This document shows positions 1-12,900 of a stretch of DNA of 64,000 bases, in pieces. Numbering within the stretch: the stretch's first letter is position 1; the number at the start of each line of letters is the position of its first letter. Source of the stretch: Varroa destructor. Taxonomy: Eukaryota > Arthropoda > Arachnida > Mesostigmata > Varroidae. The position numbers and the translations under genes are program-made. The stretch is from positions 1,102,000-1,165,999 of the forward strand of contig NW_019211459.1 of assembly GCF_002443255.2 (NCBI RefSeq), in the 5' to 3' direction. The notes beneath the pieces were generated by a model. The model searched no databases. It saw nothing but the letters and a program-made list of their open reading frames with translations, and had not been told where the DNA came from.

Positions 1-739
1 TCCAGCTACTGCAGGTCTGCGGACTGCAGGTCTACTAACAGATAGAGACTATATAATCGCGAATATCGTCGCCTGGCCCATTGGAGTGAGTGCCTGCACT
101 CAGTTTCTCGCTGTGCTTAATCTACGGGCATGCGAGTTTATTCTGCGCTTATTACCCAAGCTGCTCAGGGTACTGGAGCGACGTTGACTTCACAAGCTGT
201 TCGTTGAGGTATCAGCGACGAGGCAGTTTATTCGGCGCTTCGCACATGTTCAGGCGGTTTATCTAGGTAACGTATTATTGGACAGCAATCTTCGCTGGGT
301 TCGGAGTTTGACATCACGCTATACCAACAGCGTACCCATCACTATTGAGAAGCTCGCCCATCTTGACATGGGTTTCCGATACCGCCTGATTATCAAACGG
401 GTTCGATGTAAAATTGTGTTGCTGCCTGAATCCGTGTTTCAGTACATTCTTGTGTACGTGTGCTTTGACGTGTTACGCTGTCGCTCACTGCAGTTTGACC
501 TTTGATGCTTTATACCCCTCTAAGTTCGCCGATTACAAACGAAAAGCACGAACTAAAAGTCGGAAACGGAAGAATGCAAAGGATCCTCGGTGGTCGAAGG
601 CAGGCAGTCGGCCAACGTATAGCGATGTTAAGAGAACCAATTTTTCATTAAAGATTTGATAGTGACGATTTTGTGAGGGTAACTTTTATCGAACTTGGAG
701 TTCGACGTATACATACAACTTCACTCGGCGCTTCACGCG

Positions 740-781
740 GTGCGTTTTGTCTCTGCTTATGTAAGCAGAGACAAAACGCAC
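740..781. repeat. Perfect inverted repeat, 20-bp arms, 2-nt spacer
   Basis: The left arm at 740-759 and the right arm at 762-781 are exact reverse complements, separated only by TG at 760-761. Transcribed or extruded, it would form a 20-bp hairpin or cruciform. It is too short for an animal microRNA precursor, and it is not a bacterial-type terminator because no T tract follows. It is the longest perfect short-range inverted repeat I found in the window. A local inverted duplication is the likeliest origin; an assembly or library fold-back artefact is the alternative. Confidence 0.95.
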
Positions 782-834
782 GAACGGATAAAACGTTCAA
801 ATTATCTTAACTTTAATTTGTTTGTAAACTGCGA

Positions 835-858
835 CGGCGGCGGCGGCGGCTGCTGCTG
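835..858. repeat. CGG then CTG trinucleotide run
   Basis: Five to six CGG units (835-850) run directly into three CTG units (to 858). The surrounding sequence is not otherwise GC-rich. It lies about 55 bp to the right of the 20-bp-arm inverted repeat. No open frame of recognisable function crosses it, so it is annotated only as a short compound microsatellite. Confidence 0.9.
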
Positions 859-3800
859 TCTTCGCCCCAGATGTCGCTACCGTCGAATTCCTCCAGGGCA
901 ACTACACATGGAACGGCTCAGACCTTACAGGTTACTTTTCTTGGTTTCGTTGCACCATAAGTGCTATGCTATTTTCAGCTGTTCAGAGCTGACAAGAAAT
1001 CGTCTGCTGTGGCCCCTTCACCCATTCTCGTGCGTAGTCATGTTGGTGGAGTTCCAAGCTTGTTCATAGTCTAAAGTTCCTTGCCCAATGAAATTACACA
1101 AACTTTCTGTTTACAAAAAAAATGCCTCATATCGGCTACTCATTCGCCAAATGTCCTTCCCCTTCTCTCCACTCTCGTAGACAATCTTTTATTTTCTCAC
1201 ATTACTTTCTGCGAACGGCTAGCCAAAAGAGGAAATAGACTTAAATTGTCGTCATTGCACTCAGATGTCGGTCACTGCTCAAGGGGGTAGGCGAAGAATT
1301 GGGCGAAACGGAACTGAGAGCCGAAAGCCACAGCTGGACGAACGGACGAAATACTCAAGAGCAGGCCAACCACCACTGCTTTCTCCGAGTTCGTAAACTG
1401 TCGTCTAAGGTATCCTTCTCCGCGTCTCGAGACACTCCGTATAACCTTACAGCAAGCAGGCAGTCGTTCAGGTCTGCTTCTGAGAGGAAACAACTTATTC
1501 CCGCTTAGGCTATATATTCTCTTCTGTGTACATGGCCCGCTACTTTTACGTATAATAGCGTTAATAGCAGGAAGAAGCAGTAGCAAGTTGTCTGAAGCAT
1601 AATCGGATATTGATGATGCAATTTGTTCCTCTTGTGGGGCATTTTAGTCAAATAGGGAAATGTTTGTAAGGATCGTAGATGCGTTCGAGCTTAGCTTCCT
1701 AGACATTGCCACCAGTAGGTTTATATAATAGAATTAACCAGTATGTTTGGTAAAATTGCGGTTTTCGGAAACACTTTCACTTATTTTGCACATCTCTCGG
1801 TCATTTGTATTAGTCCACCATCGCCTCGGAACAATATCTGATCTAAATCTACGTATATGCCTAGCACCTAAGAAGGTTCTTCTAACGTTTCGCGATATAA
1901 TGAAACTTTTTGGAGAATTTTTTACGCCACACTTTAGCCGAAAGGTGGCATAAAGTTAGCTATCTCAATTTTCTGTTTGCCTTTATTTTTCTTTAGATAA
2001 GAAATTGTTAAGGGTCGTATGACTAAGCCAGAAATTCTCTATAGAAAAATTCTATTAAATGATGGGAAATAAACAGTTCAGTGAACATTCAATGAAACAG
2101 GCACAATAAAATAGGACAATGGAATACATTCAACAAAACAATACAAACAAGAACTAGGCTGCTTTCAGTGCGAATAAAGGCATCGGAGGCACCGCAGCAC
2201 GACACACTGCGCCGGGTAAATCATGGCACTCTTCTTCTATCTTCTCTTCTCCTACGGATTTTTATCGAGTTTAAATGCTCTAAACAGATTCTTATAGCAG
2301 ATGTTCTGGAGTGATCTTAGTCTGGTACATACTTGACCTAACAAAGTCATGTACGTAGCGAATGATCTATATTAACAATCAACATTAATGATTTATCGCA
2401 ATCTTAAGAAAGCTAAGTTCACATATAACATTGCCGTAACGACTTTGACTCGTACCGATTGATGACGTGCATAGCCCCCCTGTTAATGGGGCCAAAAATG
2501 TCCTTGAGTAGGTATTAGTGTGCCGTGGCCACCCAATCAAAGTCAACTGAAACAAAATTCAGCGACAACTTTCAACGAAAACCCTTTACTGATGTATAAA
2601 GCAAAGCTTCCACCTCTTGGATATACAGAATATATATTTGATGTGTTTTGAAGATTTTTCCTTCCGTTTCCCTCATGGAAATTTCTTTCGGATTTTTCGG
2701 AAGCCGCGTAAAAACTGTCAATAACGTGGACAGTCCGTTTTAAGCAAAACGGAAATCTGGAATCTCGTTGGGGGTTCATCCAGCACGTACGCATTGCACC
2801 ACAGCTTATCTTTTGTCAAATTCCAATGTTGTTCGTTATGGCAAGTTTGTTATCTTGTGGTAGGAAATATTGGTTTTTATCTACTACTGGGAGGAGCGAA
2901 TGAACGCATACCCGTTATAATAAACAACTCACTAAATTCTGTCCTAATTTAGGTGCCGTATTTTTTATTAGTATATATATAACACGGGTCATAACATCGG
3001 TTACCAGCATCCAATTGGTCGTTGTTATTGTCCTAAAGCTAACTTGAGCGTACATGATTGTGTGCAGATACCTTACTCCCCCTGCCCCCCAACACCCGAT
3101 ATAGGTTTCGATTTTTTCGAGTTACCGCGGTACAAGGGTCCATATCTGTCGACCATTAAGCTAACTTCAATCACGATACACATTATGATAAATATTAATA
3201 ACTATTAAGCTATATCTTCTCCGTACTATTCCGTAGAATCTAAAAAAATGTGCGTCAAACTGTTAAATTCGAAATTAAAAATTCACACAACTTTAATAGT
3301 GATTAGCATTTAGTGGGCCTTCAATGCGGCATGGTTTTCTGCCTGGTGTTTTGTCTAGTCTGTACCAAAAGGTGGCGGTCTAAAGCAGTATGTTATTGAT
3401 GGAGACACATATTGGAGGTGTTATGAAGCGATAAGCTTCCTGCATTGCGAGATATTGCCGAGAAATGATTATGAAAACAGTGTATGCAAATAAAGACTTT
3501 TCATAAGCTCTATAAAGATTCTTAGCGCAGGCAGGAAGCGCATCGTATTGCTACAAAGCCTTCCCCTATTTTCTGTAATCCTATTAACCCAAAAACTAGG
3601 TCGAGTGGCAAGTGACGCTGGAGAATCCCTGACTCGGGAAGTCACAGAGTGTGCGGAAAACATATGATACGGTGCACGATCACACAACAAGTGACATTAC
3701 GGAAAATAACAATGGTCGAAATTCACGATCATCACCAATACTGGATAAGTCTTCCGATTTTCACGTCCGACACCGCCGTTGAGCATTGCCGTCAAGAACA

Positions 3801-5376
3801 ACCGCCGCTACTATGATTGCTAATCCTGCTGGACGGAAAGGCGAGACAAGGTATTTAAAAGTAAATTAGAGTCGAAGAAAAGCTTGAGAAGGAGGAAAAA
3901 GGTCTATGAAGTTAGCATCACAGGCTAGTGATGGCGGTGGTACTATAAAGCATCACTTGGCGATTGCTGGACTGACAGATCGACGAGCGTCTAGTGAAGT
4001 GTTATCGCGGTGACAGGTTCTAGTACTCAGGGAGAGACGCAGCCATGGGCACACAGCCAAGCAGATAGACCTTGCGGATTCCTGGTAGAAAAGCAATAGT
4101 ACAACAAGACAGCACTGGAGACAAAAGTCACAGCAACCATAACAGCATCAAAGTACCAGTGAATACTGCCTGCTCCTTGGGCAGATAAAAAGAAAAAAGG
4201 CTATGCGCGCCCATGATGATGATGGGGATGGTGGTGCTACAAAACATCTGTAGCTGAAAAATACACGCTCGGCTGCTACTGTGGCAGCCAGTGCTGATCT
4301 TACTGTTGTTACATCTTCTCGAGCGAAGATAGTCGCTGACAAAGTAATAGTAGCTATCAGTTAGATGTGCCTACTGATTCTGGTCATTGGTGTTTGTACC
4401 ATTAGAAGTCAAAATTAAATTAGATCGGTTATCAGCAAGGAAGCGACTACAAAATGGCGACTACAAAGAAAAATGGATAGACAGGACAGCGCCTCCCCCG
4501 TCATTTTGCGCAATGTCTACGGATTTCGCCTGACTTTCTTATCTTTGAATTGCCACAGTTACTGTTCCAGCTACACCTACGCTCCGAAAACATAAAGAAC
4601 AATACTCATTAATCAGACCCATCGGCAAAGTAAACTGCTTGCGGTTCCTTTTTAGGTTGGCAGATGGTGGCGGGGCATTTTTCGTTCATGTATAGACTCT
4701 ATTACTTGCGACGCTTTCCAATTTCGGTTAGCCGTTGTCTGCGTCTAAAATAATTGTGAACTACTAGAACTTTAGCTTTGTCGTATCTGTTCTCGTAGTA
4801 GCTTAGTGGGTAACGCATTTGTCTGCTAATCTTAGAGACATGTTGTAGCCTATATTTGAAACTGGGCATCGGCAGATTTCATTTCGTGCTGAGAGCCAAC
4901 CAGTCGTCTGACAAAATGACTAACGGCGATGCCGGACGTGAAAGTCGAAGCATAGAGTGTTTTATCTAGTCTACATTCATATAGTCCGATCCGCGCAGGC
5001 CGCTTGCTTTTGTTAGCCTTAGGCCTACTAAGTGTTTTGAGGTAGAATGATGCCAAAACCAATTCGTTCGATTAGAAATCTATACGCGTCGCGAACAGGC
5101 CTTAAGGAGCAAGTGCATTTTGAAAAGTGTTCCACGCTCCAGTTTCTTCACGTCGTCAGCTTCATGCAACGCTTTCTGTGAAAGGGTACCAAAAACGCAT
5201 GTTGATCAATGTACCTCAAAATCGTATACTCTTTGAGTATTGCCTCGCAGTAAAATGTGTGCATGTGACGGATAGTGTCGGCCGATGACTCGGCTAAAAC
5301 GAGCATTAGGCGTTGGCTAATAAGAGAACAGGAAAACGCTCAGCGCGTTCCTCAAACCTTCGTAGCATAAACTTAC

Positions 5377-5662
5377 CCTATTCCGCCCCCACATAGAGCC
5401 TTCGCTGTGTCCATGCCCCTGACGAAACAGCAGAAGGAAGAATAGTAGTACATCATATCATCATGATGCGGCTGCATCGACCGATTGGTCTGTTTAGGTT
5501 GAGTTGCTTTAGAGTGCAGCCGTTGGTATTGCAGCCACCACTGATAACGCGCTGTAAGAGGTATCAGATGCGATTCGTCGGAAAGCCGCGCAGGTAGTCG
5601 TTGTCGTTTGCTGCCGTCAGCGCGCAAAACCGCGATTGTCGCCTGTTTAGAAGAACGGCTGC
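5377..5662 (-). CDS. Putative internal exon (unrecognised protein)
   Basis: On the minus strand a pyrimidine-containing stretch ending in CGTAG (acceptor, AG at 5664-5663) is followed by a 286-nt open frame and then a near-consensus donor, GG|GTAAGT, beginning at 5376. The single open frame reads through the whole interval; its stop TAA lies only inside the donor's GTAAGT, as expected of an internal exon. The other two frames close within about 35 codons. The peptide is hydrophilic, with RLPARLSDESHLIPL near its N-terminal third and a YQWWLQYQRLH segment in the middle. I recognise no domain. A 95-codon open frame and a splice-site pair can occur by chance at this scale, and no neighbouring exon was found. 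Treat it as a hypothesis only. Confidence 0.15.
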
Positions 5663-6956
5663 CTACGAGAGGTACAGATGTAATACGTGGGAGCATAACA
5701 ATCAAGAACTATCACTCCCTGCTCGGACTGGCGGAACCTCATGTTGCTGCCTGCTTCGTACCCCTCTACACACGTGTTCGCATAGCTGACGACACGAGTG
5801 AATGCACCTGAGTGCGGTACTCACACATATACCATAGAAGAAAGATAGTCAGAGGCGGTAGCGCCATTACGGTTACGATATGGATGTGAAACAGGAATAG
5901 GAGTGATTCTTCGTTTTCAGTTTTTACTGCCCTTTTTTTCCTTTCATGTATTTGCTCTAAAGTACCGCTGGCTACCACAGCTACGACGCGATCAAACTCA
6001 CACATTCATTGAATTGGCACAGTTAATCGAGAATTTGATAATTGCGTATCCACTGCCCAGTAGTGGCTGGAACAGTAGAACGCTTCCTGTCCATTTGGAA
6101 TATCCTAATGTGTCCGCTAGCAACGAGTACTGAAAAATCAATTTCTGCTGATTTAGAAGAGACAGCAGAAGTCGAAGAGAGGGTGGGCGTATAGAGCGCG
6201 CGTAGTATAAGCCAGAAGGGACGAGCTGGCGGCAGCGATAAACTATTTTACAAATTAACTCGTATCAGTTCTTTACAGCCGTATAAAAACGCTGCAAAAG
6301 TAGATAGATATTGAAAAGCATGGCTGGAAGATTTAATCCATTTACTGTTCAACTCTCTGGGATGAGTTCGTCCTTCGAATTTACATAAAAACTCTGCATA
6401 ATATAGATGAAGATGGCAGAAACAGCGGCAGTTCTAGTGGTGTCATCATTAGTAGTCGTCGGAAATCCTTATTGCTGGCCATCGATAGTGGTCGTAGTTA
6501 CGCACATTGGCCTGACAAAGCAATAAAATTAAACTGAGGACTCTCCGGGAGAGATGAGCATATAACGCTGCTAGAGAAATATAAGGATGTTAATCCTCAG
6601 AATGACAATAGCAATAAGTAAACCCCATATAACACCAGGAATGACATGTATAATGCTAACAATGTCCCAGACCGCTAAAGTGCCATCGTTAGTGCCGAAC
6701 TCAAGTGCAGGGCAAGTTTTTGCAACATTGTTCCCATTATCACAATTCGTACCACGACGTTCTATCTACTAGTATTAATAGTGGCATTCATCTTTGGCAG
6801 GAGGGACATCGAGGTTTGGTTTTCCATTCCCTCCGCCTAAAATGAAAGCTCTGCTTTCGGACATCAAGGAGAAATAGATGATTTCCAGTTGATTTTTTCA
6901 GCTGACGTTTTACCAGAACGTGGTCTAAAATGGCGCACTAGCAAACGATGTAGTAC

Positions 6957-6974
6957 GGGGGGGGGGGGGGGGGG
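6957..6974. repeat. Homopolymer tract, 18 G
   Basis: Eighteen consecutive G residues on the plus strand. Such a tract can form a G-quadruplex on the plus strand or a C-rich i-motif on the other, and it is prone to length error in sequencing, so the true length is uncertain. The flanks are not G-rich, which argues against its being part of a larger GC island. Confidence 0.95.
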
Positions 6975-9900
6975 TACTAAGCAGCTTTGTACCACTATAA
7001 TCGTTTCCTCTCTTTCAATTTTTCTTGTTGTTCAGAAGAAAGAAAAAACAGAACTAATGAATAGATATCGTTCAGAGAGATATTCTTCATAGACACTAAG
7101 ATTACTCATTGGCCATCGTCATCGGTTCCATTTAGTCCCTAGAGGCAGTGCTCAGCTGCTCACCCATCTGTGATCGGCAGAAACTGCCCATATGTACATA
7201 ATTCCGTCTTGCGAGCAGCGGCTGGGTTTTTCTGTTGCACGTAGTTGTCGCGAACGACAAGGTTATTGCTGCGGCATGCGCCAGCAAACCCGCTGCGCCG
7301 AATTAACGCACCTGTTTTCAAATAGGCCTTCCCCTACACTCGCCGACTGCTGGCATCCAGAACTCGCGTGAAATTCTCAGTTGAGCACCAGATTATTAAG
7401 CGGCGTCAATTGGTTAGATTTATGTTTCGAGTTTTACATCCGGTATTGCCGATAGCTGTTCCATCAGACGGCTGGCTCCCAGTACGAAACGAAGTGTGTC
7501 TATGCCTGGGTTCACACCTAGAGCACAACGTGTCCCTGAGATTAGCAGGCAAATACGGAAGCTGTCACGGCGACGTTAGGTAGCTAGCTAGTCAACTAGA
7601 GCAAGTTAGAATGGGCCTACTTGAGTTGTACCGACACTTCATTCCTCTGGAAACAGCAATAGACGAGGCGGACTCCTGTAGTCGATACAGAATGTAGGAC
7701 AGCCGTTAATATTGCCTAGTTCTTTTTTTTGTTACAATGGGCCTGTTTTGGGATAATCCGCTGCATAATTGCGTTGTATAAAGTTTAAATAAGAATAGAG
7801 CGTTAGCGCGGGCAAAGGTAAAACTAAGGTTCCACAAATGAAATCGACTACATGAGATAGCCCCGTAGCAAGCGCAGGGGCATACGGGTCTTTAGACTAT
7901 ATTTAGATATAGGAACAAGACGCTGTTACTCGAATGTCGCCAAAGGAACGACTCAGATAAAAAAGGAAAACTTACAATGGTTGTAGGTAGATCTCTAGCT
8001 TCCTAAACATGCTAGTGGCCGTTATGATTACTAAAGAGTGGGCCCATGCAGAAAGTTAGCTGATATGTCTTGCGTATGTATTACAGAATACGTGAGGAAA
8101 TAATCCCATCAAAAATATATAAATGATGCTCTATTGAGTTAGATATACGTTGTCAACATTCAACAACGAATAATCAAGAGCGCGACCTTCCATAGACGCT
8201 AGTATTGATCACTACAGCATAAAAGATGTCTGCCTTTCAAGCAAGTAGTGTATGTATATATATACTTATTTCGTTTCTACAGGTTTTTATTTTTAGGTAA
8301 TGTGTTGCAAGTCTATGCTAGATACGAACATAACGGCTACAGGTTCAACCAGAATTCCTGTTGGAGCTCTGGTTGCCGTCGCCTTTGATATTATTGTTCG
8401 CATTGTTGGGCTTGATATCATGGCCACGATCGTTAATCTGCATCTGGCCTTACGCTTCTCAATTCAACTCCTTCGGGATATTGTTACGACTAGGTAACAG
8501 CCGTAGCTGCAGAGTGACGTGATGCTATTTGCTGTTGTTTGGGCTATCGAGTTGGCTTACCACCGGCTCATGGACGGTCACCCAGCTTAACTCAGCCGGC
8601 CTACGTCACTCCTTAGAGCAGGCAGGCTCTTCGATATTGTCTGCCTCCTGTTGGCAACCAAATAGTGTTGCTAAGTACGACCCATTCTTTTTCGCCATTA
8701 AGGCCTCTGCTGCTGCGGCCATTATTGTTTCGGATATCGTGCCTCGGAGCAGACCAACCCAGAAAAGTTGCCACGTATTTATCGTCACGTAGACGACGTA
8801 TAACCGTTCTCATCTGTCGCGCGTTCGACAAATACTTCTCACGGAAGCCTGCTAACGTCCATCGTATGTATAGCTAGTTTTCACATCGATGTAATCGTGG
8901 CTTTGCGAGTTCGTATGCTCATGTACTCGGTGCGGGCAAGACAAGCAATTATCCAGTAAAAAAACTAGCGATTCTGTGTAAAATGCACATTATATAGAGT
9001 ATATATTTGCTTTTAACTGTGGGATGGAATAACGAAATCTAAGAAAAAAATGAAATCTAAGGAGACTACAAATGATTCCGCGTATTCATGGGCAGCCTTG
9101 GTCCTGGGAGGGGCTAAACCAATAACACAACGTGACAGCTGTATCTTCGCAGCTATATATTATAGATCAGATATATGTGTCAATCCCTATAATTATTACA
9201 TTTACTGAGGCCCGGTTAAGTCTAGCGGCCGCAGGGGCATAATTACCATCATCAGTCGACAGGATATGTATGTCTGATACAGTGGTCCGGATCGGACGTT
9301 AGCGGTCGGTGGAAAAAAGGAATAGCTTAGTTTATATCCAAACAGATGCCATAAGCGGAACATGACAGTTACTTTTGAACATTTCTTTACGTCATCGTTA
9401 GAAAGATCCAGCACAAAACTCCAGATTATAAAATCAGGGCCGCTCGCAATACCGAAACTGCTCGTTGTTATCTTCTCTCAGTTTGAAAAAATAATCAATG
9501 TAATATATTCAATCTGTTAATATTTGCCTCTATTAACAAAAGTTCCACCTGCTCGCCTGTGTCTACCTATTGTTCCGGTACTTATTATTGTTTTCCATTG
9601 GCACTGTTCTTATCACATCGCCGTCAAAACCTGTACGTAGATCATCCGTTCGTAACCGTTGTTTGATTGAATTTGTTATTGTACAAGTCTTTGGCCGCTT
9701 TCTTTGTGCGACCGAATCCTCCAAAGCACCCTTGCTTCGGTACAGCATCGAAGACTTGTCTTTATTAGAAGACAGAGTCGGAGTTGGTCTTCTTGGGCCT
9801 ACTTTAGTTTCTTTCAACATACCGATGAAGTGGCGTCGTAGCCATTCAAGCAGCTATATACCTTATTTTTGTTTTTTTTTTTCTGTATTGACAGGTACTG

Positions 9901-12900
9901 GTGTTCGTGTTTGTAGTTCTTATTCCTAACAATCGTTCTTCTGGCAACGCTTACATTTGACCTAACGTGGCTGTAGGCTTCTTGATGTTTTCATGATTGT
10001 CACGACAACGAACTTAAAAAGATACGCATTAGCTCCTATAAATTATAATTGATTTAATGAGTCATCCGCGGCTTTACCACTGAAGAATGGTGTTTCTACC
10101 AGTTCTCTGATTTGGATTTGCAACGCAAGGCCGAGGCCAACCCAAACAAAATAAATGCTATTTGCGTGACTCGGTCCCACGACTCTATGGGCTAATTGCT
10201 TTTTAATCGGTATTCGGATGAACTGTATTGTGGATTAATATGTCACTGGCGGCGACAATGGTTACCTAACTTGTTAGCAGCGATGCCCGTTGCCCCGTTA
10301 CTTTCCGTTCGCAAGGCAGGAGACTTAACAACAATATTGCAAAAGGTCAAGACGAGATTAAGTGAACCTCGTGTTGTTTACAGTCTACAATAGGCCACTC
10401 ACTTGGTATACGGTAACAATTTCCGGAAAAGAGACGTCATTCATTCACTGATCTACTACACAAACGTTGCCATACGATTGTACTTCTGCACTTGTGTCCC
10501 GTCGAGTTTCATATGGAGCCAACAGCAGATGGGGTACATCATTCAATCAAAGTGTTCTATGGAGCCGTCTGTTCCCGACTGTCAGCTGCGGCGGGTGCCA
10601 GGCCACATCCAGTGGCCTTAATGATGCTCGCACAAACATTCATTCTGTTCAGTCATTTTGGATTTTGATAGAAGAAACGGCTAGAAGTAGATCGTTGAAT
10701 ACATTTGTACAAATGACGCCAAAACTGGATTAGTGACGAGGGAATAAGCCTCTTCGAGTTGCAAAACAAAGTCTAATGAGGTGGCCACAGAACGGCCATA
10801 ACAATGAAATATGGTTCTATTTGCTGGACGTTTATGAAGGAATATCCGTCGCTATACTTCATACGTACCCGTTTCAGATCAGTGTATTCGATACTCAGAT
10901 ACGCTGTGCCTAAGACTAGGCGGAGTGTGCGTAAATCAATGGTAATTCTAACAATATCTGTCTATTGGGAAATCGCATTTCGCTTGATCTAGCGATTTCT
11001 TGTAATCAGTAAACCAATGAACACGTTGAACTCTGTGTCTCCGTAATACGGGCAGAAGTGCTGAATTTCTGCCACTGGTTTTTGTGGGCCGTACGCATGA
11101 ATCTCATGGACACAGTTGGTCCGCTGCTCGGTCGTCGGATCGCATAAAACGTCTAACTTCATCGGACAAATGTCTTAGTCGCGCGGTTCATGACTGCACA
11201 CCAGAGCTGTATTACTTGCGTATGTATAACGCACCATTAGTACTCTTCCATAGTAACGGTCCATTATCAGTGCGCGTAGTTTTTTCGAAAGTTGGATCCG
11301 CAAGGAAGAGATGAGTGTGCAATGAGCGCGACTGAATGGGGTGCCAGTATGATGATATGCATGTTCGAATCTGTTCGTGCTAATGTACGCGGATTGGATG
11401 AGAAGGCGACGCGGGACTAACAACAACATGTTACCATACTGCAAGTTCATCTAAAGCGTGAACGTCCACGGCAGAAAATGGCACCATATCATTGCAGCAG
11501 AAGTCACGGCGATAAAGATCGCATTAGACACATCATAATAACTGACTGAAACTGCTCGCTTGGGAAGTTTTCTTCTGACCAACGTAGCGCCGACATGAAA
11601 TGCTGTGAAGGGAGCAATAGCGTTGGAGCTTCCAGTAACATATCCAAACAAATACTGCTTATATGTATGGTGATCGCTACGCTAATAACCTGCCCCTATG
11701 CAATACTTGCTGCAATTTCGGCCAGATAAGCTGCGTAATGCCCCATTGTAGTATCTGTAATTAGTTAACTTGAAATGACGCCCGAACACGTTTAGCTCGA
11801 AATGATTTTTGACGAAAAAACTGTCAAAACTTTATTCGGCACAAAGTACATTCTCTGAAACAGTGATCTTAACGGAACAAAAAGCATGCAGCTGATGGCA
11901 CTTAACTGTCGTAGATCAGGGTATTTGACGACTCGGCAAAGCTTTGCAATAGTATTAGTTGTACGCATAATACCCTCTTTAGAGACCCAAATGCAATCCT
12001 TTTAGCATGACGTTGATATCGACAATATACATGTGCAGATGCCTACATACTCACGTGTGAGCTCAAACACTGCCCGGCGGTCACTGGCTGCCTGTTTCGT
12101 ATCTACTAACCGCGTGAAAATCACCACTTTCGTAATAACGCATTCAAGCAGTTTTCATAGGTTTTTCTTCAGTGCAAAAACTGCATGCCGCAAGCCAGGT
12201 TTTGTCTCGTACGTGATAGGTCTTATCGACTGGGACAAACTCCGAGGACACATAAAAGGGTTTCGTAGCGTATGAGTGGAAAGCCGCGTTATCAGAGCTC
12301 CACGCACAGATGATCTATGGAGCTAGCAAAACTGCTGTTTCCGTGTATTGCCCTGTTTCCTCAGAGTTCACATTTCCATCGGCAACCGTGTATTCCCTTG
12401 CTGGCTCTTCCTTCTGTTGGGTTTTGCTTACGTGTGCTGTTTCTGCGCGAAGGAGAGGTAGGCGAAGGGTACGACAACGGCGACGTTTTCAGTGACAATT
12501 CCTTCGGCCTCTAGCTCCCTTTTGCTTCTTTGTTGATCCTACTGTCTACTTCCATAAAGTATGCATATTCACTAATGCATACAGCTGCCTCTCTCGTCTG
12601 TCGCGGGAACCCAGAAGACTCGCTGCTTCGGTGTTCGTTCTTGCTCGTACTACACAATCCAAACTCGAGTCTAAGCCTGTATGACGGGCGATGCCATTGG
12701 GCGGGCTAGATTCAAACTACCTGTCCCTCTTATCGGTCTATAGTGGAAATCAGTGTGGAGCGTTCTGACTATCTCACCATAACCACCAGCCGTTATCACT
12801 AACATGCGAGACCGTTTGCGCAAGCATCCTGTCGTTTTACGATTCACCTGCTAGCAATTTCGACGGCACCACTGGTGCTAATATGGTATTGCGGGCGTAT

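Larger units (their letters stand above)
1..5376. other. Non-coding stretch, no recognisable gene
   Basis: I see no conserved protein, RNA gene or intact repeat here apart from the separately listed hairpin at 740-781 and the CGG/CTG run at 835-858. Open frames on both strands are all shorter than about 125 codons, many lack ATG starts, and their translations resemble no family I recognise. A short 11-bp direct repeat (8-18 and 23-33) lies at the left edge. A weak tRNA-like box lies at about 4799-4860 and is discussed as a finding. This is most simply intergenic or intronic sequence. Confidence 0.6.

Noticed and set aside
740..781. Long hairpins as bacterial-type terminators or microRNA precursors
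   Set aside because: No T tract follows any of them, the context is eukaryotic, and stems of 16-20 bp are too short for an animal microRNA hairpin.
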